A stretch of 64,000 nucleotides of DNA, taken from Rhizopus arrhizus. Lineage: Eukaryota > Mucoromycota > Mucoromycetes > Mucorales > Rhizopodaceae. The notes under the pieces are model-generated. The model worked only from the letters and a program-made list of their open reading frames with translations. It searched no databases and was not told where the DNA came from. The DNA lies in contig JAKZZE010000002.1 in assembly GCA_024220505.1 (NCBI GenBank), positions 1,550,001 to 1,614,000 on the forward strand, given 5' to 3'. The translations under genes were made by a program, and so were the position numbers. Shown piece by piece: positions 23,277 through 37,494 of the stretch. The stretch's first letter is position 1; the number at the start of each line of letters is the position of its first letter.

Positions 23277-26087
23277 ATGAAAATGAATCATGATAATACA
23301 ACAGGGCCTGCATTTAGAGGCACCAATACGATATCTATTTCAAGTAGTTTAACAGAAGAAAGGCCATCATTTGAACAAGTCGAAATCATTGTAAGTCAAT
23401 CTATTCATTCCAATGATACTCGATCGACGAAAGGAACCTCCCATCTTGATACAAAAAAACATCACACAGCCTTGAGAAGGAATCATACAGAAATCAATCC
23501 ACTTCATGATCCTAAAGGAAGACCTCTCAGAAGACATGGTACAGAGACAATAGGTGATGTCATATTACATCCATTCAAGGAACTCAAATTACATCGCCAA
23601 AGACAGGAAGCTTATGACCAAGAAAAGAGAGACTGGAATGAAAAGCACAAGGAACCAACAGATTCTTTACAAGATATTGGAAGTGAAGAACAAGAGGCTA
23701 TCACGTAAAGATCCCCAGCTTGTCTATAGACATCGTTACTAACCCTTGATTGATAGTAGTGAAATACAAACAAGACTAAGTAATGAAAATAATTTATTAC
23801 CGTAATCTAATGCATATTTAAATAGTCATTCATTTTCGTCATCTTGTGGGTGATCAATTCATTCAGCTCACAGATGAAAAAATCAATCAGTTCAAGGGAC
23901 CCGTAAGGCTATTGACTAAAGCGGATGGTTACAGAAACTTAGATTTTATATTTAGCTAGGCTTAACTCCAGAAGAAATAGCAGAATTAAAAACGTTTGAA
24001 GACACGGATGATTTCATTGATTTTTTGGAAGAAACCAAGAGAAATTTTTCAATCAAGGTTCATAAAACTGTCAATTTAAAAGGAAAAAAACACGAGATTT
24101 CGAGTAAAGAGAAGGATGAAAAGCATGTTGACTGCTCAAATAACACATTATTTATCCAGGAGGAAACAGTTCTCAAGGTTTACCCTGTGAGATTTCAAAG
24201 TCTCCGAGTGACCCTACAAAGGAAGAAGCCATCATGACCGCAAAAGACAAAACGGGCTATGTCTCTTCCGATAGGTTGAATGAAACCAAAGAGCAAACGC
24301 CTTCAAGAATACTAGATGATCTATTTATCGAACTCAATGACAACGTATATGCACAGATTCATTCTTTTAAAATCACTGTAGAACACACTGCTAAAAAGAG
24401 AAAACCACTGTTCATGTACAAATCATGATGTATGCACTGTTGATACAAACTAACTTGCTTTACAGTGTACCTGATCCTGATTTATCGGATGAAATCGGTG
24501 AAGAATCCTCTGCTACTTGGGTAGAGTTATTGGGTGATGTGTTTTATGTAGGATGGCTTAGGTAAATACAATTCTGAATGTCTCACTACTTTTTGCTAAT
24601 ACATTGGCCAAAGTAACTTTACACACTCTGCTCATATTGTATCACACGAGCAAATTGGTAAATATGTTGCATGGTTTGTTGTAATGTGGTGGACGTGGTG
24701 TTCAAGTGCCTTGTAAACATATCGAATTGTACAAGATAGCATTAGCTCATGATTATCATAGGTATTCTTCTCGATATGATAGTGGGGATGTTGTACATCA
24801 TTTATACAAGATTATTGAACTTTGTGGATTGAGTAAAGTGAATCTATAGTTTTAAAGCTGTTTTGCTCATCTATCCTTTTGTAGTTATCATGGCTGGGTC
24901 AAGTCCTACGTATGATACAAATCCCAAATGGTTTATTATTGGCTACATGAGTAAATACACCAAAGCACCCAGACTTTGTTTAGACATCTAACTTCTTTTT
25001 AGTTATGAAGGCAGTCATATTAATCCAATACTCCATCCTCTTCTTTGTCTCGCTTGGAGCCCATTCTAAAGCATCTCGTCGACCTCTTGGTACGTATGTA
25101 GCTGCCAGCACAGTCTCCATCATCCTGTGGGGCGTCTCTCTCTTATATCTTGAAAACATGACCAAACGTTATATTCTTTGGTATATAAGCATCGGCTTTG
25201 AATTGCTAGTTCACCTCTTTCTTCAGACAAACAGTCGTGTATCACTGGCCGCATCTCATCTAGGAGAACGCTTTGGTTTGTTCACACTGATCGTCTTGGG
25301 TGAAAATTGCTTGGGATTCATTCAGACTGTGGCTTCCTCTGTTGGATTATCAGGCATAAACTCAAATCCTGATCCAAGTGTCATGTAAATCAAATATCAC
25401 TTTTCCTCTCTCTCTCTCTCTTAAACTTGATTTTTATTTTTCATTAGGACTGCCATCATGTTTAGTGTTGCCATCATTTTTTGTTATTTTTTCATGTATT
25501 TTGATGATTTTAATGGAGAAGTAAGAGAAAATAGACATCCTGACTTTTTTTTAACTCATATCTTTGTAGTTTGTAGCCAAGACAAGGATGAGTTCAATCT
25601 GGATGTACCTTCATTTTCCTTTACATCTTGTACAAGTCGCATTTGGTATAGCATTAACTGGGCTTATCGGTGTTCTTACAGGAACATCCCACAGCGAAAC
25701 AAGCCAAGAAAGTTCAAATGATGAATTTATAGTGAAATTCTTTTGGGTGACGGGCGGATTGATTCTATGCTTTAATGCGTTTATTAAATTAGTCAATACA
25801 CCCGTGAAAGGAGGTAATATGAAGGAATTCAAAATAAGGTTTTTTTTTTTTTACTAAAAAAAGAACAAAGCTCATCACAGATCATATATCATTTGTATAT
25901 CAAGAATTCTTAATGCGATTATATTTTTTGCACTTTCAGCAACTACGTTTCATCAGTTAAATCCGTTAAGTATGATTTCTATCATGATGGTTTGTCTACT
26001 GTTTCAATGTAAGTTATATAAGAGAAAAAGAATGGATTAAATAAGAATTTTTATTTTATTTTAGCTGCTGTTGATCTATTAGATTAA
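23277..26087 (+). CDS. LtrA-like multi-pass membrane protein with long N-terminal extension
   Basis: Fourteen exons give 704 aa: 23277-23704, 23757-23779, 23826-23902, 23956-24103, 24160-24415, 24466-24561, 24614-24712, 24762-24832, 24885-24950, 25003-25384, 25448-25520, 25570-25838, 25905-26008, 26065-26087. All phases close, including a 23-nt exon 2. Residues 1-310 are hydrophilic and probably cytosolic, with HFRHLVGDQFIQLTDEK and LTPEEIAEL segments. From about 315 the low-temperature-requirement A pattern appears: WVELLGDVFYVGWLSNFTH, then about ten helices, including ASHLGERFGLFTLIVLGE. The LtrA name comes from a Listeria cold-growth locus; the transport substrate is unknown. In fungi these proteins are poorly studied. 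Confidence 0.82.
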
Positions 26088-26511
26088 GCTATACCGGAAG
26101 AGAAAGAGAGAGAGAGAGAGAGAAGGTGAGGCGTCTATCTTGTACAACTTGTAAATTACGTAATTTTATCGTCTGGGTACTCTTTAATAAATAAAACGCG
26201 CTAAAAATTAAAAAAAAAAAAGGCACGGGTACATCAAACCATTTTCGTGAGGTTGAATCTCAGTTGTAGAATACGGAGTTTATTTTTAATTGACAGATCT
26301 CTGTATTCACACCCTCTTTTTAAAAGGGCAAGTTGAATAAACAATAAAGTAAATGACGTACTTGTTGATTTGAATCATGATAACACTGATTTAGGTTTAA
26401 ACCATAATCAACCCAGCAAAAAAAAAAAAAAAAGACCAGCTTCATTTAAATTCTTCATATTTGCATTACTCTTTTTCTTTTTTCTTTTTCTTTTATCTTT
26501 TTCTTATTCTA
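26088..26511. other. Intergenic with GA microsatellite and promoter of phosphatase gene
   Basis: A purine GA tract at about 26099-26125 follows the LtrA-like stop; A runs and a CT-rich leader precede the next ATG. Nothing else seen. Confidence 0.6.
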
Positions 26512-27738
26512 ATGTCTACTCCTCCTACCATCGTCACTCCTGATCAAACTCGCGATTTAGCTGCTAACTTTGCTGCTCAATTAGCCAATCAAGGTCAAGA
26601 TTCTCAAGCTTTCACAAATGAGGCTGGCATTTCTGCTAGAGATTGGGCTTTGCTTCGTGATCCTGTTCTTCACACTGAACGTTTAGAAGCTATTCGTCAA
26701 AAGAAGGGTTATATTATTGATATGGATGGTGTTATTTATCATGTAAGTCATTAAAGTTGAGTTTTCTATGCTTTATCTAAAAAGTGGCGTTATCTAAATT
26801 AGGGATCTAAATTATTGCCTGGTGCAAAAGAATTTGTTGAATTCTTGCAAAAGAATAACAAAAAATTCCTTTTCTTGACAAACAACTCTGCTCCTACTCC
26901 TCGTGAATTACAACAAAAGTTGGGTCGTCTTGGTATTGATGTTACCGAAGATCACTTCTTTACTTCTGGTCAAGCTACTGCCTACTTCCTTGCTTCTCAA
27001 ATGCCTGAGGTAAGTCTCTGAGGATTAAATGAGATTTAAACTGACATGAGCATAGGGTGGTACCGTCTATGTGATTGGTGAACCTGGTCTTGCTTATGCT
27101 CTTTATGACAAGGGTTTCTTCATGAACGATCATAACCCTGATTATGTTGTTCTTGGTGAATCTGCTGTCTATAACTTTGAAAAGTTGACCAAGGCTGTTC
27201 AATTGGTTCAGAACGGTGCCAAGTTGATCTCTACCAACTTGGATGTCGAAACCTTGGATTCTCAAGGTCGTAAGATCCCTGCCACTGGTGCTTTCACTGC
27301 CTGTGTTGAATTAGTTACAAAGACCAAGGCCTTCTTCTGTGGTAAGCCCTCGGCTTTGATCATGCGTTATGCTCAACGTGTGCTCGGTTTGAGTCGTTTG
27401 GAAACATGTATTATTGGTGATCGTATGGATACTGAGTAAAGTATAAGATGTGTAAAGAAAAGAATAGGAACTAACATCGTTTATAGTATCGTTGCTGGTA
27501 TCAGCTCTGAAATTGATCCTGTCCTTGTCCTTTCTGGTGTTACTGAAATGAGTGACCTTAGCCTTTTCGCTTATCACCCCTTTGTTATCTTGGGCGGTGT
27601 TTATGAAATTCCTAGTGATGATGACAAAAACAAGTTGACTGAGAGTGACCTTGAAGAAGCTAGTCGACGTGTAAGTGTTTGATTTTGATCATTTTCTTTT
27701 TTTTTCTAATTTTATTTTATTAGGCATCTTTCCTTTAA
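26512..27738 (+). CDS. HAD-superfamily 4-nitrophenylphosphatase / phosphoglycolate phosphatase
   Basis: Five exons (26512-26742, 26803-27009, 27056-27435, 27487-27670, 27724-27738) give 338 aa. HAD motif I is IIDMDGVIYHG with D70 as nucleophile and D72 as acid. Motif II is FLFLTNNSAPTPREL (S/T at 103-106). The C2 cap carries ATGAFTACVE, and motif III/IV is FFCGKPS ... CIIGDRMDTDI (267-274). This is the HAD-IIA, NagD/PHO13/PGP type, which removes phosphoglycolate and other toxic side products of glycolysis. The extra N-terminus of about 60 residues is longer than in yeast Pho13. The last exon is only 15 nt (Ala-Ser-Phe-Leu-stop). Strong codon bias suggests high expression. Confidence 0.88.
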
Positions 27739-29271
27739 GCATTTATGCATTTTATAGAAAATATTTCCAAAAGAACACATTTAAAATGCCTATTCATAAA
27801 TTATTTTTTTTAAAAAAAAATGCTTTCCTTTTTCATTTTTGCATAAATAAATAAATTTACCTTTGTTAATATCAATCCATTTTACTTTATCTCACCCCTC
27901 CCCTGAATTTCTTTAGGGCTTTTGGTGCTAAGGGTTGTTAATGTGACTTGGTCTAGCGTCATCATCATATGATGTGCTTATAAACTGTTGATGTACAATC
28001 TTTACACATCTGAAACCTAAAGGCACCCCTCTACTTTCACATTCATCTTTTTAACGTACGATTCAAATGTTATTTCGGAATTAGATGATTTTGGTCAATA
28101 TTAAATGTGTCTGATATCATCCAACGCATTGTCTATACTTTTTCACACGTGCCTTTATCTCTCTAATCGCAGTCATAACTATCAAGCAGGGTCATGGCTT
28201 ACTTTTTATAAAGAATGTTGAATACAAGCATGCATAAGAGATGATCATCACTACAAGAGAGAGAGAGAGAGAATGGATCTGTTAAACAAGATAGTGCTAT
28301 CAAGATTAAACAAGTAAAATGAGATTTGATATTCTATTCCCAAACGAAGTCAGTTCATCATTTAAATAGGTTGATGATAGACATGATTGGTACTGTGAAA
28401 TCCAAGGAGGGTAATCATTGTGTTGGGACTTGACGTATTTTCATACAATAATCATTGTTACTCAAACCCCATCACTGCTGAATCACATTAATAGCATTGT
28501 GTTTGATTAGCGTCATTTTATAGATAATATTTTTAATAAGGATTACTTGTGTAATCAACTCATTTATAGTAAAGATGATGTAGAATGATGTTTATAAAGT
28601 GACATATAATTCCGTATAAAGCGATGATAAATTAAAGAATAATTATAAATTGAATAATGCTTCAAAGTAAATCATTAAAGTCTACAAAAAAATACTTTTT
28701 TTTTAAAATAGCACTCTTCAGCTCGGCATATCTATTGAATCAAAGGAATTATCTAATTGTATTGTAAGCAGCTGAAGGCATTGGAAGTCTGACTGCATCT
28801 ATCACAGGAACAAGTCATCAGTGCCTGATATTTTAAACAAAAGATACTAAACAACTCAACACTCCCTCTCCTTCCCCCGATTTGATATATCAGGACAACT
28901 CCTGCCTTTAAGAGCAACAGGTATGATCCTCACGTTAAAAAGATACAGAGTAGCACAAACAGATTAAATTGTAATAAACAAACTTGACCCTTTCATGTCA
29001 AATGTAACAGGAAGACATTATCATACACCTATCTACATCAATATACCAATTCATTACTATGTGCTTCTACTTCATAATCCATAGTGTCATTTTGAATTAA
29101 CAAGTCAAGCAAGGAAAAACTTTCAATGAAATGCAAAAGTGGCACGAATCAAATAATCCCTTTATTTTCCTAAGCCACAGTTGACTGTCTTTATTTCTTC
29201 CATTTAAAGTAATCCTTACGAATGAAACCGAACCAAAAAAATTTTTTGTCTAAATTTGAGCTGGGCCTAGA
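27739..29271. other. Intergenic, 1.5 kb, nothing recognised
   Basis: AT-rich stretch between the phosphatase and PAB1 genes. It has a GA microsatellite near 28256-28273 and scattered A/T runs. No coding or RNA gene recognised on either strand. Confidence 0.55.
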
Positions 29272-29320
29272 AGTGTGTGTGTGTGTGCGTGTGAGAGTGG
29301 GTGTGTGAGTGCGAGTGTGG
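29272..29320. repeat. GT-rich imperfect microsatellite upstream of PAB1
   Basis: About 50 nt made almost only of G and T with a few C/A, starting as six pure GT units and then degenerating. It lies 230-280 nt before the PAB1 start, near the expected promoter. Confidence 0.85.
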
Positions 29321-29494
29321 GCCGGAAGGGTCTGATATTTAATAAGGAAAAAAAAATATTTTTATGAGTTCTTTCTCTTTCTGTCTTTTTTTTCTTCTAC
29401 CCACTTACTTCGACGTTTATTCGCCGTTCTCTCTTTCTTCTTTCTTTTTTGTCTAATCTTCATCTATTCTCTTTTGTGGATTTGACAAATACTT

Positions 29495-31536
<2,042 letters not shown>

Positions 31537-31694
31537 ATTTTTCTACTAAAAAAAGACTCACTAATATAATAAAATAACGTCGTTGTAATCCTCTCTTTTT
31601 TTATAAAAATTGAAGAAGAAAAAAAAAAAAATACTTGTCTTTTTATCATGAGCGTCAACGGGGAAGGAAAAAGACTTTTTTTTGTAAAAAAAAC

Positions 31695-32336
31695 ATGTTT
31701 TTCATTTCAAAATCACATTGGCAATTAAACCTTCAAAGTCTCAAACGTTCTTTTACTTCAAAACCCTGGACTTATGAAGAAGCCTATGCTTGGCAGAGAT
31801 CATTTAATGAACAAAAAATACCCAAAGAACATGTTACGATTGCATTTAGTAGAAGTAGTGGACCAGGAGGACAAAATGTAAATAAAGGTAAGAAAGGAAG
31901 TTTTATACATCATTTAACCGACATCTTTCAAGTAAATACAAAGGTCGATTTGAGGTTATCGCTTCCGAAAGCTACTTGGATCCCTGATTATGCAAAGACT
32001 AAGTTAAGATCAACTTCAAGCATTAAGAAAAGTAAAAATGACGAGCTCATCATAACTTCTGACAAGACTCGTTCTCAAGCCAAGAATATCAAAGATTGTT
32101 ATGACAAACTGGTATGTGTGATTAAAGAAGCTGTGGCTGTACAAAAAGAACCGGATGAGACGACGTTAGAAAGAGTCAGACAATTGTAAGAAAAATGAAC
32201 TGAGCGTGTAACAATTAAATTTGCTGATGATTATTGTATTATTAGACAAAATTTACATGAAAAGAATAGAAAAGATTTCAAAAAGAGATTATCACAAAAA
32301 AAGAGTGATAGAAAATCAAAAGGAAAAGATTACTAG
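31695..32336 (+). CDS. Mitochondrial ICT1-type peptidyl-tRNA hydrolase (class I release factor domain)
   Basis: Three exons (31695-31887, 31933-32185, 32246-32336) give 178 aa. The N-terminus MFFISKSHWQLNLQSLKRSF fits a mitochondrial presequence. The catalytic SGPGGQNVNKVNTKVDL loop has GGQ at residues 58-60, created by splicing a 45-nt intron inside the motif. The C-terminal tail is very basic (KKRLSQKKSDRKSKGKD), as in ICT1/ArfB proteins that enter the empty mRNA channel of stalled ribosomes. There is no codon-recognition domain, so it should rescue stalled mitoribosomes. An in-frame ATG further upstream was rejected because it adds no presequence-like residues. Its stop lies 3 nt from the stop of the convergent gene. 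Confidence 0.88.
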
Positions 32337-32339
32337 TGT

Positions 32340-32929
32340 TTATTCGCTGTCTTCTTGTTGTTGCTGTTGCTGAGCTTGAGGCTTTTCTTTACTAACCCAT
32401 TTACCAAGCTTTGCCTATTATACAAAAAGATAAATAAATAAAAAATAGGACCTTTGCAGTTTTTAAGTTTTACCCTTAATCCAGGGAAAAAAAATCCATC
32501 GACACTTTTACGACGAGGTTCATCCATATTATAATTAAAGACAGGAATAGTTGAGGAAGTGACAGAAGGCACTGAAAGCAACACAGAGGATGGCGGAGTT
32601 TGATCATTTCTATGACAAATGTTTCCTTCTACATTATTTGCAGGAATAGTATCTTCTTCTTCTTGTTCTTCTGAAAGAGGGCTGCCTTCCTCTTTTATAT
32701 GAAATGTCCAAGCTTTACTCTTGATCGACGTTGTTGATGCCATGTCGTCTGACTCTCGAGAATGTATGGAGCGTTGTGCAACTAGTGACGATGGTGCTAG
32801 TGAGTTATTTTCTTCTGGACTCATAGGGTTTGTGTATTCATCATCAATATTTTTGGCTGTTTGCCACCATTTCCATGTATTTTTCTTTAACTTTATTGGT
32901 TGTTCGAAAACTAAAGAGCCATTACTCAT
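32340..32929 (-). CDS. Unknown Ser/Glu-rich protein, convergent with the ICT1-like gene
   Basis: Two exons (32929-32474, 32414-32340) give 176 aa. Not recognised. It starts MSNGSLVFEQP, has a KKNTWKWWQTAKN segment near the N-terminus, then an acidic low-complexity middle (EEQEEEDTIP), a DEPRRKSVDGFFFPGLRAKL block across the splice junction, and a Gln-rich end. Frame continuity over the 59-nt intron and the conserved-looking W/F-rich blocks support a real protein. The start was set at the second Met because the residues before it are encoded by A-rich leader. R-R-K-S is a possible kinase site. Mostly disordered, localisation unknown. Confidence 0.6.
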
Positions 32930-34039
32930 TTTTATAAAGAAACAAAGAAACAAAGAAAAAAAAAAAGGAAAATAAAAAAATGATGAAATTTATTAATACA
33001 CAGCAAAAAAGTAATCACTATTGCAGTGTTTTTAATCCAACTTTGACTAAGGGACAACCAAATTCGACCAATAAAAGAAATTGATTTCAAACTTTATGGC
33101 TGCCAAACTCGACTGATTTTTTTATTTTTATTTTTGTCCATTCTGAGCATTAGAGCTCGATTGAACAAAGAAATTCATTATGCACATGTAGTAGACACTA
33201 TTATTATTTAGCATTGAGATTTTCAGTATTCCTATAACGATTATGAATGTACATCAGTAAACATAGCAAGAGAGTTTGGGATTTGCAGAGCATTGTCTCG
33301 ATTATTCTGTTTCAGAATTCCTTTATATAAAAAAACTATGCAAAAAAATATTTAGTTAATATCGTCAATGTAAGAACAATAACTGCTAAATCAAGTTGTT
33401 AGGCTCAGTTTTGATGCTAAAATTATCTATCGATGAGACTGGATTCAACACTTGCACAATACAAACTCCAGGAAGTTTCAAAAGGACATATTGCAAAAAT
33501 AGCCGTAACAGCAATAATAAAGAAATATGCATAAAGGGATATTGAGTTGTAGAGTATAGATTAGCAAAGATTCCTTCCTTATGAGAACATTATGTTGAAG
33601 AAGATCTGATAACGAAGAAGCTGAATTGTATGAATGAGTGAAATGGTTATTGATTAAGTATTGTTGAAGAAATACTATATAGTCATAACAGCATTAACAG
33701 CACACATAGGCAGTGAGGCTTTAGCAACTAAATTTTAGGCAAGAATTGATAGTGATATCTAATACCGAACAAAGCTACCGAGTCAATTAAAGCCAAAGGG
33801 CCATACAATAAATTATAAATTAAGCAAGTGGCAAGTGATAGATAAATATCCAAATAAAGAGTGTTACAGGAAATGATTAATTCTATCATAAAGTAATGAC
33901 TAAAGCCTCATTAGCAACAATACTAAACCCTGGTTCCTAAATATAAAAACCTGCATGTTCTTTTTCCAATCCTCTAGTCTTGCCTTACATGTTTTGATCA
34001 TTCTTAATCATCCATACATTTTCAACTATTTAAAGACTA
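32930..34039. other. Intergenic, nothing recognised
   Basis: AT-rich, no supported frame. Around 33938-33990 a TATA-like ATATAAAAACC and CT-rich stretch resemble a promoter for the relic that follows. Confidence 0.5.
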
Positions 34040-34257
34040 AAGTACCTGTGGATCTTGCTCATATTGCAGATAAGGTTGCTGCTATCTCCGAAGTAATATA
34101 GAGATAGAGAGAGGTGATTGCACAATATCAAAAGTCTCGCATTTTCTATAGAATATTCGTATAGGCCATGATCATAAGAGCCAAATGGTTGGATTAGGCA
34201 ATGCTCTTCCTGTTTCTTTGGCTACATGGTGGTCAAACCACCTTTGTCAGAAATTTA
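34040..34257 (+). pseudogene. Possible two-exon gene relic
   Basis: A protein-like stretch (KVPVDLAHIADKVAAISE) is followed after about 70 nt, ending in TATTCGTATAG, by a second one (HDHKSQMVGLGNALPVSLAT). A promoter-like TATA and CT-rich leader lie upstream. The phases of the two pieces do not join at the visible splice sites, so the model is broken, or one junction was misread. Family not recognised. Confidence 0.3.
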
Positions 34258-35135
34258 CGTAATGTTTTTAAAAACGTATAAAAACAGTCAAGATACAAAA
34301 ATGTATTTTTTTTTATCATCAACCATGGTAAGGAATGTCAAAGAGTCCATTTGGATAGACCTGAGCAACTGGATTCAAAGTGGTTCTAATGATTCTTCTC
34401 AGCCTATCGCAATATAGTGCTTACTGAGTAGTTACTATACACACAAGATTGATGGTAGTATGAATCATTGAAAGGTTGTAAGTCAAAAATGCAGTAATTT
34501 ACAAATGTACATACTAAATTGATAATAATCATTGGGAAGCTTTATTATTCTTGTTAAAATTGAAGTGTCCAAAGCATCGTAAAATGTAACTGACACTGTT
34601 GAAAAGATAGGAGGAAAAATTATGGCATATTATTAAAGTACGCTCAGACGGAGATCAATAATCCACTTGGAAAAAACTTAGACAACCTCCTAGATTGACT
34701 ATACCATGAAAAATATATCAGTGAGTACTATAGATCTTGTATACATAATTATTTATTCCACGATCATCAGAATATTAAAGTATTCTTAAGAACTGTGATT
34801 ATTTTGCTCAAGAGCTATAGAAGGTTTGTAGGAAGATAAAGCCAATGTTGGCGTAAAGTAGATTGTACCTTGTTAGAAAAAGCAGGTTTAATATTTGTGT
34901 ACATATTTTGCTTAGTTTCACTCAATTAAAATCGGTCGAGTCTCCATCAGTGTAAGACAAAGAGTATTGTATAAGATTAAAGTCATTGTAATTCATTTAT
35001 TCTCAAGGTCCATGATTCCCTAATAGACTTTCCATATTATCCTTCTGATATTTGTGCGCAAAGCAATGGATGTTTACATGCACACAGATTTTTATGCAGT
35101 GGTAACTCATCCACAGACAATCCAAGTTGAAGTCT
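34258..35135. other. Intergenic next to dispersed repeat copy 2
   Basis: AT-rich, stops in all frames. A minus-strand 78-codon frame at 35003-35239 overlaps the repeat and is part of it rather than a gene. Confidence 0.5.
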
Positions 35136-35478
35136 AGCTTTTGTTTCTTTGAACTTCTTTTCCCGCTATTCCCATAGACTTGTTGTCTAATGCCTACTAC
35201 AATCATTAAAAGCACATTCGTCTGCTCCTCTCTTTTCATTTTAAAATTGCATAGATGTATTCAACTGTCTAGCTGCAGTTTGATTGATGACTTCTTTATT
35301 CAGACCGAGAGTTTCCTAATCAAGTGATTCTTGTTCTTTAGGTGCAGAAGGATTGTTTCATCATCAAATTTTATTTTCCTGTAATCTTTCTGCCTTTTTA
35401 CTAGGAAAAAGAATAGAAAAGGAAAAAACTGCAAACAACATATGATGTTTATTTAAAGAAAAGTCTAGTGTTGCACAC
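35136..35478 (-). repeat. Dispersed repeat, copy 2 (inverted relative to 12884-13228)
   Basis: Reverse-complement match to the stretch at 12.9-13.2 kb, with scattered differences that are mostly transitions. In the frame that carries RGADECAFNDCSRH the same in-frame stops occur as in copy 1. Beyond the shared part, this copy continues the frame for another 40 codons (LQLGLSVDELPLHKN), so copy 1 is truncated or diverged there. Function unknown. Confidence 0.85.
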
Positions 35479-36109
35479 ATCACAAATATGATCTTTGGCC
35501 TATCATTTTCATGCTAAAAATTCAACCAACGACTAACTTCGAGCTGTTACAATACTACAAATACAGCTTTGATCTATAAAAGCTATATCAAATATGTTTT
35601 TCTTGTAATTTCATGGAAAAACAGGTCTTTATATTAAAAGCAAAGGATATACTTTTTCAAATTTCCTGAAAAGCTTTGGATGATGCAAGATCAAAGACAC
35701 CATGTTCATTTTCTCTCATCTTGCTTTTACTTGATTGTAGTGATCTTCTCTTATTTCTTTAAGTTTTCTTGTAAGCTTGTCTAGCAATATCAAAGCTAAT
35801 TTTCAATTAAAAGAGATAGATAATAGTTTGATCCTGAATCTACTAAAAAAAAAAAAAGAAGAAGCAAAAGAAACACTCGGCAAAATCATAATAATCTATC
35901 ATTTCTTTCCATATAATGAAATATAAGATCATGATCAAATAAGGGATATTCAGACCTGCCTTCCTTTCCTTGCCACTACATATCAAGCAAACCTCTCAAT
36001 TACATTCAATATAGTCATTCTGTCATTAGAGTGAATGGTTACTTTTGCTGTAAAAATAAGGACTGAGCATGCAAATGTAGAATAATTCCTTTCTCTCCTT
36101 CCCTTGGAG
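35479..36109. other. Intergenic, nothing recognised
   Basis: AT-rich, no frame or RNA gene recognised; includes the expected 3' flank of the Sds3-like gene. Confidence 0.6.
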
Positions 36110-37494
36110 TTATTGTTTTCTTTTATTATTGATTATATGATTTCTTTTCGGTGGTGGTGAAGATGAAGATAAGATGGGTGATGAAAATGATCGAAGCGCC
36201 TTTTTTTTACATGTTAAGAAAGATACTATGGTGAATAAAAAATGACTTACATCTCTTATTGCTTGTATGTCTGTGTTTATATCTTCTTCCTTTAATTTAA
36301 ATACTAATGCCGGTCCGCTTGTTTGTTTTCTTTTGTTGGCTTTGTTATCTGAATTTTCTGTTCCTCTTTTACGCAAATTTCGTTTATGTAGTCTCGATTG
36401 TGAATCAAATATGACATCTAAAGTAATAGTAACAGTGAGTAACATTAATATATATTAAGTTAATAACAGCAATACCATAAGCTAAATCACAATTATCTTT
36501 ATCCTCTTTTAATTTACGCCTCTTTTCTTCTAGTACACTAAATAGCTTTTCTCTTATTTCTTGTGTCTCAAGCTGTTAAAGTATAAGTATTGTGTATAAA
36601 TATATAAAAATTGCGCTTACTAAATATTCTTCCTCTGCTTGGTATATTTCTAACTCAAATTGATGATCTGTCACCTGCTTTTGATATTCTCTAAATAATC
36701 GGCCGTTGTCAATCATCTTACGTCTCATGTTTTCCAAATCCTTTAGTCCATCCAAATACATTATATGTGTATCTATTATGACTTAGTCTACTTTCTTATA
36801 TTATCACTCTAAACTAACCTTTACGTGCTTCTTTTAACTCTTTATCAATCGATAATAGCTTTTCATTATATAATCTATTTGTTAAATTAATATCAAATAC
36901 AGTTCTCTGCAATCATTAATACCTTTCTTTCTTTTCTAAAAATTCCGCATTTAGTTTCTCCATTTTAAGTGTCATTTCTTTCCGCCTTTTCACTTTTCTG
37001 CTAGTATCTCCCAAGTCACCTTCATACTGTGTATCAAACCAGCTATCCGTTTCATCCGCGTCAAAGTTATTGTTATAATTATTCTTGATTGAATAAATAG
37101 GTGACCCTTCTTTTATGTGTTTTATTAAGTTTGGTGGTGGTGTAGGAGAAGAATAATGTTGATGTGACATGGGTAACAATTGTGTATAACCATTATTATT
37201 CGGTTTATATGCATATTCTTCAGGAGGATGGCTAAAGGCAGAATTAAGCCGTGTTGGTTGGCCTTGATAGGAAGGTATGTAAGGTTCTTTCTTTTCTTCT
37301 CTATAATAATAATTATTCATTGGTCTAGTTAATACATTTGCTGGACTTGGTAATTCATTTGTTGTATTATTTGGTAGTGGTGGTGAATTATTATTATTAT
37401 TGTCGCTATCATTAGAAGTACTCGTATTGTTATTAGTCGTGGTTGTTGTAGAAGTGCTTGAGCTAAAAATAAAAGGTTTATTGGTTTCTAACAT
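36110..37494 (-). CDS. Sds3/BRMS1-like subunit of an Rpd3L/Sin3 histone deacetylase complex
   Basis: Six exons (37494-36923, 36874-36819, 36772-36621, 36572-36476, 36417-36251, 36199-36110) give 377 aa. The first 150 residues are low-complexity (Ser/Thr/Asn tracts, Pro). From about 170 to 310 there is a long coiled coil with the Sds3 order: LNAEFLEKKERLYNEKL, then THIMYLDGLKDLE, LFREYQKQVTDHQFELE and REKLFSVLEEKRRKLKED. A basic RKR segment and a P-A-L-V-F-K-L-KEEDINTD block, typical of the family's C-terminal part, follow. Sds3 dimerises and holds Rpd3 on Sin3 to deacetylate histones. Assignment to Sds3 rather than Dep1 is inferred from the length of the coil. Confidence 0.78.

Noticed and set aside
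32333..32336. Shared CTAG at which the convergent genes seemed to overlap
   Set aside because: Splicing the minus gene moves its stop to 32340, so the stops do not overlap.
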